From contig QHWJ01000230.1 of the NCBI GenBank assembly GCA_003222535.1, forward strand, positions 1-52,898: 52,898 nucleotides of DNA, read 5' to 3'. A program made the translations under genes and the position numbers. The stretch comes from Acidobacteriota bacterium (GTDB lineage Bacteria > Acidobacteriota > Vicinamibacteria > Vicinamibacterales > CAVVIG01). Below the pieces are notes generated by a model. That model had not been told where the DNA came from and ran no database searches. It saw only the letters and a program-made list of their open reading frames with translations. Shown here one piece after another: positions 39,117 through 46,554 of this stretch; within the stretch, counting starts at the first letter, position 1, and every line of letters begins with the position of its first letter.

Positions 39117-39555
39117 AGCCCGCGGGAGCGGGCGGGGACTGGTTCAGCAGCAGCCAGTACATGCCGAGACTGCTGACGGCGTCGACGAACTCGTGAAAGT
39201 CGACGGGCTTGCGGATGTAGCTGTTCGCGCCGAGGCTGTAGCCGGTCTTCAGGTCGGGCTCCTCGGTCGAGGACGTCAGGATGACGACCAGCAGCGTCTT
39301 CGTCCTGGGATTCGCGCGGATGCGCTGGAGCACCTGCAGGCCGTCGATGCGCGGCAGCTTCAGATCGAGCAGCACCAGCTGCGGTAGCGGGGCGATGTCG
39401 CGGCCGGCGTGCTCGCCCGTCGCGAACAGATAGTCGAGCGCCTGGACGCCGTCACGAGCGACGATGATTTCGTTCGCGATCTTGCTCTTGCGAAACGCCC
39501 TCAGCGTCAGCTCCACGTCGTCCGGGTTGTCCTCGACGAGCAGGATCTCGTTCAT
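39115..39555 (-). CDS. Single-domain response regulator (Rcp1/CheY-like)
   Basis: A 146-residue receiver: MNEILLVEDNPDDVELTLRAFRKSKI, phospho-acceptor Asp64 in LVLLDLKLPRIDGLQVL, LTSSTEEPDLKTGYSLGANSYIRKPVDFHEF. This is the Rcp1 type that takes phosphate from bacteriophytochrome-like kinases without an output domain. ATG at 39553-39555 has GGAAG upstream. It is likely paired with the kinase at 36267. Confidence 0.9.
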   Translation of the reverse strand: MNEILLVEDNPDDVELTLRAFRKSKIANEIIVARDGVQALDYLFATGEHAGRDIAPLPQLVLLDLKLPRIDGLQVLQRIRANPRTKTLLVVILTSSTEEPDLKTGYSLGANSYIRKPVDFHEFVDAVSSLGMYWLLLNQSPPAPAG

Positions 39556-40130
39556 GGGGCTTCCATCGCGATGTCGAGAAAACCCGGCGTGGCACCGCCA
39601 CGCGCGGCGACGGCCGGAGCGACCAGCGTCACACCCCAGCGCCTGAACGGTTTCATACATGACTCCCGTGATCAGGTTTCATACATGCCCTGTGATCAGT
39701 CAGTGCGGAACCGCTGCCAGCGCTGACAGAACGTCCGGCGAGCAACCGGCATGCCGATACGTGTCGAGTGAATTCCGTGAAGTCGACCATGCCGGTCGCC
39801 AGGAAGCAAGAAGAAAGGCGCGGACCGTACGGGAATGCAGGTGTTATCCGGGGGGGGCGAGGTCCGAAATGCGCTTGTGCGAGGTCCGAGGTGCGGGGGT
39901 AGGAGGTCCGAGGGTGCGAGGTAGAGGGTGCGCGGTGCGAGGCGCGGGCCGCGATGCGCGAGGTGCGGCCACCGCCGCGACAAGGATTCCGGGATGAAGC
40001 CAGCCGAAGGAGAAAAGGCTGGAGCCCGGCATCGGGCCTAGTCGATCGGCGCTCCGGACACTGGGTGAATCGAAGCGCACTAGCGAGGGGACCGCGAGGC
40101 GCGAGAAGAACGGCGGCCGTGAGCCCTCGG
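39556..40130. other. Intergenic region with tandem repeat and purine-rich tract
   Basis: A GCGTGGC-ACC-GCCACGC hairpin lies at 39587-39603. GGTTTCATACATG followed by a GTGATCA site is repeated in tandem at 39649-39674 and 39675-39698. From 39850 a run of eight G leads into ~110 bp of degenerate GCGAGGTCCGAGGTGCG-like units. No gene is supported on either strand. Confidence 0.5.
39649..39698. promoter_or_regulatory. Tandem GGTTTCATACATG...GTGATCA sites upstream of the CheY-like gene
   Basis: Two units of 26 and 24 bp share GGTTTCATACATG and end in TGATCA. They lie about 95-145 bp upstream of the regulator's start. The TGATCA palindromes resemble half-sites of Crp/Fnr proteins, two of which are encoded nearby. 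Regulatory role is inferred. Confidence 0.35.
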
Positions 40131-40586
40131 CTATCCCGCCATCTGGGCCTCACGTGCTTTCACCGACACGCTGACCGGAACGCCGCGCCGCACGCTCTCG
40201 GTCACGATGCAGAAATCTTCGAGCAGCGACTCGTAGCGACCAAGGCTGGTGGGGGCGTCGCCTGCGACCTGCGGCACGAGCTCGACGTCGATCCCGCTGA
40301 TACGGAACTTCCCCGCCTCATTGCGCTCGACGTGCGTCACGACGGTCGCCGTCATGCCCTCGACGGTCGCGCATGACTTGCGGAGGCAGGAGGTGAGGCT
40401 CGTGGCCAGGCAGTCGCCAACGGCTGCGCCGAGCAGTGCCGCGGCGTTCGGCGCGCGATTACCGCTCAGCGGCTGGGGTTCGTCGAGGAGGATCGCCGAA
40501 CTGCCCGGGCTGTCCGGGAACTCCGCGACGAACTCGTAGCCCCGCACGAGGGTCACGATGACATGATGATCTTTCGGCTTTGACAT
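40131..40586 (-). CDS. OsmC-family peroxiredoxin-like protein
   Basis: A 151-residue OsmC/Ohr-fold protein. It has LSGNRAPNAAALLGAAVGDCLATSLTSCLRKS, with the first Cys in GDCLATSL and a second in TSCLRKS, and a C-terminal ESVRRGVPVSVSV. OsmC proteins reduce organic peroxides using two Cys. The usual spacing is much larger between the peroxidatic and resolving Cys; here two or three Cys cluster (DCLATSLTSCLRKSCATV), as in the YhfA-like subgroup. Its promoter region has a GGATA/TATCC dyad (40624-40638). Confidence 0.85.
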   Translation of the reverse strand: MSKPKDHHVIVTLVRGYEFVAEFPDSPGSSAILLDEPQPLSGNRAPNAAALLGAAVGDCLATSLTSCLRKSCATVEGMTATVVTHVERNEAGKFRISGIDVELVPQVAGDAPTSLGRYESLLEDFCIVTESVRRGVPVSVSVKAREAQMAG

Positions 40587-41005
40587 ATCTGAACGACCTC
40601 GCGATGGCAGATTTGTGAATCATGGATATTTTGTATCCTGGCCCTCTGCCGTCCGCTTCGGCACGAGTCGACAACGAGGCGCGGGATCTTCAAATACAGG
40701 CCGTGTCTCGTGAGGCCGAGTCAGCAGGCTGAGAAGGGTCGCCCCGAGGATGAGCTTGGGCCGCTTCACGACGCTCTGTCTTCAAGAGAGTTGCCAGTCA
40801 TATGTTCTAAACATATCTGGCCTTACGGGTTTCTGTCCGGTGAAACAGCAAAGTCACGAGGGGACGAACCGAGAAAGGGTTACACGTCGCGCATGTTCTG
40901 GCGTCGAAAGGGCGCTCTAACTACAGATTGGGTGTACAACCGAAGCGTTTTTCGTCCGGGCTGTCGTGTGCAATGGGCAGAGCCTCATGCGGAAGCGCCG
41001 TGGAG
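40587..41005. other. Intergenic region between osmC and the hydrogenase-like operon
   Basis: No gene is supported. GGATA/TATCC (40624-40638) lies 38 bp upstream of the osmC start. ATATGTT-CTA-AACATAT (40800-40816) is a perfect 7-bp inverted repeat with no adjacent gene. The stretch 40820-40930 has several short self-complementary pieces, but I could not fit it to a known riboswitch. Confidence 0.4.
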
Positions 41006-41778
41006 TCATCCGCGCAAGGGCTCCACGCGCGCCTCGCGGACGCCCATCGCCACCAGCAACCCGTTGAGAATCGCCTGCGGGCGTGGCGGACAGCCGGGAA
41101 TGTAGACGTCCACGGGCAGGACACGGTCGACGCCGCCGACTGCCGCGTAGGTGCCCTCGCCGAAGATGCCGCCGCTCGACCCGCACGCGCCGACGGCGAC
41201 CACCACGCGCGGTTCCGGCGCAGCTTCATAGGTCCTGCGGAGCGCAATCTCCATGTTGCGTGTCACGGGCCCGGTGACGAGCAGCACGTCGGCGTGCCGC
41301 GGGCTTGCGACCAGGTGGATTCCGAAGCGTTCCAGGTCATAGAGCGGGTTCGTCGTGGCGGCGATCTCCAGTTCGCACCCGTTGCAGCTCCCTGCATCCA
41401 CCTGCCGCACGTGGAGCGAGCGCCCCAGCCGGCCGCAGATGCGCTCGCGCAGGCGGGCCGCGGATTCCGACAGGCTGGGCCCCGCTTCCACTTCCACGCG
41501 GGAGAACGTGCAACGGCCCGTCATCGGATCGACATCGAACGATGCAGTACGAGCGAGCTGCCGGCGGGTGTAAGCGGCGACTTCGACATCGCTCGAGACG
41601 GTGACCGCGTGCTCGGGGCGTCCTGGATCGCGCCGGTCGGGCACGACCGCGCGCATTCGTCACACGCCGTGCAGCGGCTGAAATCGATGACCGGGAATCC
41701 AAACGACGCGTGCCGACCGAACGGACTGGCCTCGGTCAGGACCCCGGTCTTCAGGCTTTTCACGATGATGCGGAGCAT
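41006..41778 (-). pseudogene. Ferredoxin/20-kDa subunit fusion of the hydrogenase-like complex, frameshifted
   Basis: In homologues one ~270-residue protein carries two 4Fe-4S ferredoxin clusters followed by a NuoB-like small subunit. Here frame 1 (41521-41778) has VIDFSRCTACDECARSCPTGAIQDA and then loses coherence. Frame 2, open from 41656 to 41006, carries PEHAVTVSSDVEVAAYTRRQL and then the intact small subunit: VDAGSCNGCELEIAATTN, VGACGSSGGIF, YIPGCPPRPQAIL. The second ferredoxin cluster (three Cys) is missing, and what should be its last Cys-Pro is Arg-Pro. A loss of roughly 60 bp with a frame change explains this. It would normally pass electrons to the complex; the small subunit might still be made from an internal start. 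Confidence 0.75.
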
Positions 41779-41802
41779 GTCTCCTGCTTGACCCTCGTTT
41801 TA

Positions 41803-41830
41803 AAACGACACCACGAAAAACACGAAATAC
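41803..41830. repeat. CACGAAA-type 9-bp repeat
   Basis: ACCACGAAAAACACGAAATA followed by CACGAAAAA is three 9-bp units in the 83-bp gap between the large- and small-subunit genes. It belongs to the 9-bp-period family at 977, 11692, 29462 and 52370. Confidence 0.65.
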
Positions 41831-41861
41831 ACGAAAAACCCTGACCTGAGAGTCCCGCCCT

Positions 41862-43445
41862 CTAGCGATCGTTTCCCGAATACGAGAGGTTGAAGCTCTT
41901 GTTGATCACCGGGAAGTCCGGGATGATATTCCCCGGCGTGGCATGAACGAGCCCCGGCCAGTTCAGGAAACTCGGGTCGGTGACTTTGACGCGAGCGAGC
42001 TCGCCGCGCTCGTCGGTCGAGACCCAATGCGTGCACGGCCCGCGCCACGCTTCCACCCATCCAAGAGCCGATGAACGCGCGGGCAACTGCTCGGGGAGGG
42101 ACGTGAGGAGCGGTGTGTCGGGCAGCGCATCAAGTACCTGGTGCAGGATCAACAGCGACTGCCGGACCTCCCGCGCGCGAATCATGAGCCGCGCTCTGAC
42201 GTCCCCTCCGTCCTCGACGGGCACCTCGAAGCGCAGATCCTCGTAGGCGTCGTGAGGATGGTCTCGCCGGAAGTCCGCATCCACGCCGGACGCGCGCGCG
42301 GCCATTCCGACAACTCCGAGGTCGCGGGCCGCCTGATTCGTGAGAATCCCCGTCCCATCGATGCGGTCGGTGAACGTGCCGGCGTCGAGGAGCAGCGTGA
42401 TCAGGTCGTCGAATTCCTGTTCGAACCGGTGAAGATGCGCGCGGAGCCGATCGCATCCTCGAGGCAGCAGATCCTGCGTGACGCCGCCCAGGGCAATCGT
42501 GCCCCTCAACAACCGCGTGCCGAACAGCTCGTCTTGTAACCGGACGAGGCCCTCGCGCAAGGCCTGCGCCCGGCTTGCCGGAACGGTGAACGCGACGTCG
42601 GTCGCGACCGCGCCGATATCGGCGATGTGGTTGTAGATGCGCTCGAGCTCCAGGAGCACCACGCGCAGTCGGGCCGCGCGAGGCGGTACGGTCACGTCGG
42701 CGAGACGCTCGATGGCGTGCGCGTAGGCGAGCGCGTGACCCACTGACGTGTCGCCGGAGATCGACTCGGCGAGAAACAATCCATGACGCCACGGCAGCCG
42801 CTCGAAGCGCTTCTCCGTTCCCTTGTGGACGTAGAACAGTCGAAGCTGCAGGTACAAGACAGGTTCGCCGGCCACGCCGAACCGGAAATGCCCGGGCTCG
42901 ATGATGCCCGCGTGGACGGGCCCCACGGGCACCTGGAACACGCCCTCGCCGGTGACGGGCCGGAACGGGTGGAAATCACCCGACACCCGAGGCACCGTAC
43001 GGTCGTCCGGAAAGTCCTTGCGGAGCGCCCAGGCGTGGTCTGGCCAGTCATCGTGGAGCGCGACGCGGGCGGGGTTCGGATGCCCCCCGGGCGCGAGACC
43101 GAAGAAATCCATCACCTCGCGTTCGAACCAGTTGGCCGCGGGATGCTTTGCCGCGATGGACGCGTATGTGGGCTGGGCCGGATCGACCGGCGCGGCGATA
43201 TGGAGGAAGGTCCGCAGGTTCCCGATTGACCACACGTGGTGCACGAGGAAGCAGCCGCTGGTGTTGCGCTCGTCACTCGCGAACAGCGACATCAGCCGTG
43301 CGTTCAGACCGAGCGCCGCTCTGTCGGCGAGCACCGGCAGCGCCTCCGCGTCGGTCTCCAGAACCAATTCTCCGGCGCGCCGCTCGCGGACGAACCAATC
43401 CGGCACGCCGAGTGCGGTGGCCACCGTCGCGATGACGGACGTCAT
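41862..43445 (-). CDS. Large subunit of an Ehr-type (hydrogenase-related) complex, NuoC-NuoD fusion without Ni ligands
   Basis: A 527-residue fusion of a 30-kDa (NuoC-like, about 1-170) and a 49-kDa (NuoD/HycE-like) domain. The region that holds the first CxxC in true [NiFe]-hydrogenases reads ESISGDTSVGHALAYAHAIE. The C-terminus, which should hold DPCxxC, reads NIIPDFPVINKSFNLSYSGNDR. All four Ni-binding Cys are therefore absent, as in the Ehr group and in complex I. ATG overlaps the hyfF stop (ATGA). Likely a redox or ion-pumping module with an unknown electron partner. Confidence 0.85.
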   Translation of the reverse strand: MTSVIATVATALGVPDWFVRERRAGELVLETDAEALPVLADRAALGLNARLMSLFASDERNTSGCFLVHHVWSIGNLRTFLHIAAPVDPAQPTYASIAAKHPAANWFEREVMDFFGLAPGGHPNPARVALHDDWPDHAWALRKDFPDDRTVPRVSGDFHPFRPVTGEGVFQVPVGPVHAGIIEPGHFRFGVAGEPVLYLQLRLFYVHKGTEKRFERLPWRHGLFLAESISGDTSVGHALAYAHAIERLADVTVPPRAARLRVVLLELERIYNHIADIGAVATDVAFTVPASRAQALREGLVRLQDELFGTRLLRGTIALGGVTQDLLPRGCDRLRAHLHRFEQEFDDLITLLLDAGTFTDRIDGTGILTNQAARDLGVVGMAARASGVDADFRRDHPHDAYEDLRFEVPVEDGGDVRARLMIRAREVRQSLLILHQVLDALPDTPLLTSLPEQLPARSSALGWVEAWRGPCTHWVSTDERGELARVKVTDPSFLNWPGLVHATPGNIIPDFPVINKSFNLSYSGNDR

Positions 43446-44850
43446 GCGCCCCCCCACACCACCTGTGTCGCGGCGCGGATGAGCGCCACGAGCGGGCCAG
43501 GGAGGTAGAAAGCCGACACGATCGCCAGGATCGCCGCCAGGATCGCGGCCCCCATTCCCAGATCGAAGCGTTCGGGCACCGGCACGCGCCTGTCGGCCTG
43601 ATGGCGCGGCGGTCCGAGCACGAGTCGTCCCACCTGAAATGCGAAGCCGCAGAAGAGCACGACGAGCGCGGCCAGGAAGATCGACGTGGCTGTCGCGTGT
43701 GAACCGAGGAAGCCGGCTCTCAGAATCGTCATTTCGCTGAAGAAGAGGCCGAACGGAGGCGAGCCGGTGATCATCAGCGCCGCGATCACGAAGAGTGCGC
43801 TGGCGACCGGCGCCCGGTTGAACGTGCCGCCCTGCATCCGCTTGAAGTCGGAGGAGCTGTGAAGCTGCGCAAGCGTGCCTGCGGAAAAGAACGCCACCGG
43901 TTTTGCCAGGGAATGATAGGTCATGTGCAGCAGCGCCCCCAGGACACCCGCCTCGCCGCCGATCCCGATGCCCACGGCCATGATGCCGACGTGCTCGATG
44001 CTCGAATAGGCCAGCAGCCGCTTCAGATTCCACTGGATCAGGATGAACGGCATCGCGATGAGCACGGACAGCAGGCCGAGGATCAACAGCAGGTCCCCGG
44101 AGAAGTCCGCGCCCAGCGCGGCTTTGGAGATCAGCGATACGCGTCGGGCTTCCACGTGTGCATCGGCGCCAGACCCGCCTTGGTACCGTATCCGATCAAC
44201 GCAAACACCACGCCGAGCCGCAGGGTGAAGGGATGCAGTTCCGGCGCGACTTGCATGAAGCGCGTCCAATTGAGGGCAGTCATGCCCTCTCCAAGGTGCC
44301 GCTGTCCCGCGGCGAACAACAAGACCGTGCCCAGGAGCGCGAACCCGAGGCCCAGGCTGCCAAGCATCAGGAATTTCCAACCCGCCTCGAGCGAGGTGTC
44401 CCGGTCGTGGAACGTAATGAGAAACACCGACGCCAGCGTCGTCAGTTCGACGGCGATCCACAGGATACCCAGATTGTTCGACACGGCGACGAGGAGCATG
44501 GCGAACACAAACGCCGGTATCAGAAAGTGGAACTCGAGGCGCATCCGCGGCGTGACCAATTGACGTGCCTCATTACGCCGCAAATATCCGGTGCCGTAGG
44601 TGGCGGACAGCAGACCGACGAATCCGCAGAGCACGAGCACCAGCGCCGACAGCCCGTCCACTCGCAGCGCGTCCGCGAAAGCCGCTGGGACGTGGCCCCC
44701 AAGGAACTGGTCCGCCGTTGCCATGCACAGGCCAAACGTGAGCGCGAGGCCGCCGATCAGGGCCGCCTCGTGGAATTTGCGCGGGCCGCCCAAGGCTCCA
44801 ATCGCGGCCGTGACGAGCGGAACACCGAGTGTCCAGACGAGGAGGTTCAC
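43442..44850 (-). pseudogene. hyfF: HyfF-like proton-pumping subunit, frameshifted with a missing segment
   Basis: An antiporter-like (NuoM/HyfF) membrane protein split over two frames. Frame 1 runs from GTG at 44850 to a TGA at 44131 and ends IGYGTKAGLAPMHTWKPDAYR. Frame 2 resumes RVSLISKAALGADFSGDLLLILGLLSVLIA, then IQWNLKRLLAYSSIEHVGIM, to 43442. Homologues have about 26 more residues between the two (HSxAPSxVSALLSGxLLKxALY), including a conserved Lys/His of the proton path. The neighbour HyfB has this segment intact (HPAAPTSISALMSGVVIKTGIY). A ~77-bp loss fits. Function is doubtful unless this is an assembly error. Confidence 0.75.
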
Positions 44851-44858
44851 GCGCGCCG

Positions 44859-45509
44859 CTAACCTTTCAGCTTGGAGAGACGGCTGATGTCCATCGATTC
44901 GAACCGGTCGACGATTCGACGGACGAGGATGCCCAGCATGAGGACGGCCAGAATCACGTCGAACGCGATCCCCAGCTCCACGACGAGCGGCATGCCGGAT
45001 GTGACGCCGACGGCCACCAGAAACACGGCATTCTCCACCGTCAGCAGCGCGAGGATCTGCGTGATCGCCCTCTTCCGCGTCACCATCAGAAACAGCCCGA
45101 TCAACAACATCGAGAGGGCCACGCCGACGAGGTGATGGCTCACGCCCTGGGAGCTTTCAGCAAATCCTGTACTGACCCGGTACCCGACGACCGTCAGCCC
45201 CAGACACACCAGCAGTGAAGCAGGAACGTTCAGGAACGGCTCAATTTCACGGTGGATCCCGATCCGGTCGATCACGCGCATCAGAAACCACGGGATCAGC
45301 ACCGCCTTCAGCGCCACCGTGACCGCCGCCGTCACGAACAGCTCGTATCGCGCTGCCGAAACCGCGATGACGGCCGACCCGATCCCCAGGAGCAGCGCCT
45401 GAAGCCCGTATAACCGGATCGTCGTGAACAGCGCGTTCTGGCCGACCATGAGATACGCGCTCACCAACATACCGGCGGCACACAGGATCAAGACGTCACT
45501 CGTGGTCAT
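44859..45509 (-). CDS. hyfE: Hydrogenase-4 component E-like membrane subunit
   Basis: A 216-residue, six-to-seven-helix protein with a NuoK-like core: LALLTVENAVFLVAVGVTSGMPLVVELGIAFDVILAVLMLGILVRRIV. The second half is the NuoK-type domain, and the N-terminal part is the HyfE extension. It starts 70 bp after hyfC and stops 8 bp before hyfF. Two small hairpins lie in the gap before it. Confidence 0.88.
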   Translation of the reverse strand: MTTSDVLILCAAGMLVSAYLMVGQNALFTTIRLYGLQALLLGIGSAVIAVSAARYELFVTAAVTVALKAVLIPWFLMRVIDRIGIHREIEPFLNVPASLLVCLGLTVVGYRVSTGFAESSQGVSHHLVGVALSMLLIGLFLMVTRKRAITQILALLTVENAVFLVAVGVTSGMPLVVELGIAFDVILAVLMLGILVRRIVDRFESMDISRLSKLKG

Positions 45510-45530
45510 ACCCCATTCTTCGAGCTTTCG

Positions 45531-45562
45531 TGAAACGCCGTTTCATCCGGTGAGAAAACCGG
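45531..45562. other. Two hairpins between hyfC and hyfE
   Basis: GAAACGCCGTTTC (5-bp stem, 45531-45543) and CCGGTGAGAAAACCGG (5-bp stem, 45547-45562) follow each other closely in the 70-bp gap. They may set mRNA stability or processing within the operon. Confidence 0.35.
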
Positions 45563-45579
45563 GGTCACAGCAAACGACC

Positions 45580-46536
45580 TCACAGGAATCGGATCGCAAG
45601 GGCCAGAAATGCAAAGCCCAGCGAGATGGACACGAGCTCGGGGACGCGGAACAGACGCAGTTTGGCGTTCGTGCTCTCGGCGATCGTCACGGCGATCGCC
45701 AGCAGGAAGACTTTGCCGGCCCACGCCAGAAGGGCCACGAAGATCGCACCTGGCGAGGCGCTCGTCGCGATGCCCATGGGCAGAAAGAAGTCGACGAGCA
45801 ACGTCAAGTACAACAGCTCCTTCAGCGCGGAGGCCCATTCGACGAGCGCGAGGTCCGGCCCGGCGTACTCCAGGACCATCGCCTCGTGGATCATCGTCAA
45901 CTCGAGGTGCGTCGCCGGGTTGTCCACGGGAATGCGGCCTGTCTCGGCGATCACGATGATGAAGAGCCCGGCAAACGCGAGGAGATCGGCCGGATGGACT
46001 GTGGCGCCGTGTTGCAGCACGTTCCTGACCAGCCCGCCGAGGTTCAAGGATCCGGCGGCGAGCGCGGAGGTGAACAGCCCCAGCATCAGGGCAGGCTCGG
46101 CAAGCGCGGCAATCGTCATGTCGCGACTCGCGCCCATGCCGCCGAATGGGCTCCCCGTGTCCAGCGCGGCCGTGGCGAGCGCGAAGCGGCCGAGCGCGAG
46201 CGTCCCCACGAGCAGCAGGATTCCGCCGGCCGCTTCGAGCGGCGCCGCCGCGATCAGAACGGGAACCAGCATCGTGGCGGCGACGGCCGCCGCGAAATAA
46301 ACGCGGGGGCCTGCCGCGTACACCCATGACGCCGTCTCGGATCGGACCGGCTCCTTGCCGAGAAGCTTCGCCAGGTCGTAGTATCCCTGGAGCAGCGGCG
46401 GCCCCTGGCGATTCTGGAGCCTTGCCTTCATTCTCCTGATGCCCGCTTTCAGCAGCGGCGCCACGGCGAGCATGCCTGCGACCTGCAGCATCGCCAGACC
46501 GATCGTGGGGAGCGCATCAGAGATGGCTGGCGTCAC
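45580..46536 (-). CDS. hyfC: NuoH/HyfC-like membrane anchor subunit
   Basis: A 318-residue protein with eight helices. It has the NuoH signatures RLQNRQGPPLLQGYYDLAKLLGKEPV and IAETGRIPVDNPATHLELTMIHEAMVLEYAGPDLALVEWASALKELLYL. NuoH-type subunits join the peripheral redox arm to the proton-pumping arm. The start is GTG at 46534-46536, with a strong GGGAGG seven bases upstream. It is in the usual position after HyfB. Confidence 0.92.
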   Translation of the reverse strand: MTPAISDALPTIGLAMLQVAGMLAVAPLLKAGIRRMKARLQNRQGPPLLQGYYDLAKLLGKEPVRSETASWVYAAGPRVYFAAAVAATMLVPVLIAAAPLEAAGGILLLVGTLALGRFALATAALDTGSPFGGMGASRDMTIAALAEPALMLGLFTSALAAGSLNLGGLVRNVLQHGATVHPADLLAFAGLFIIVIAETGRIPVDNPATHLELTMIHEAMVLEYAGPDLALVEWASALKELLYLTLLVDFFLPMGIATSASPGAIFVALLAWAGKVFLLAIAVTIAESTNAKLRLFRVPELVSISLGFAFLALAIRFL

Positions 46537-46554
46537 GTCCTACCTCCCGGCAAC

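Noticed and set aside
40820-40930. Possible c-di-GMP or other riboswitch
   Set aside because: Short GAAACAGCAAAG and GGGGACGAAC pieces recall GEMM elements, but the order and stems do not fit, and no suitable gene follows on the plus strand.
40710-41105. A 131-codon plus frame
   Set aside because: Partly antisense to the hydrogenase small subunit, with mixed composition and no homology or ribosome-binding site.
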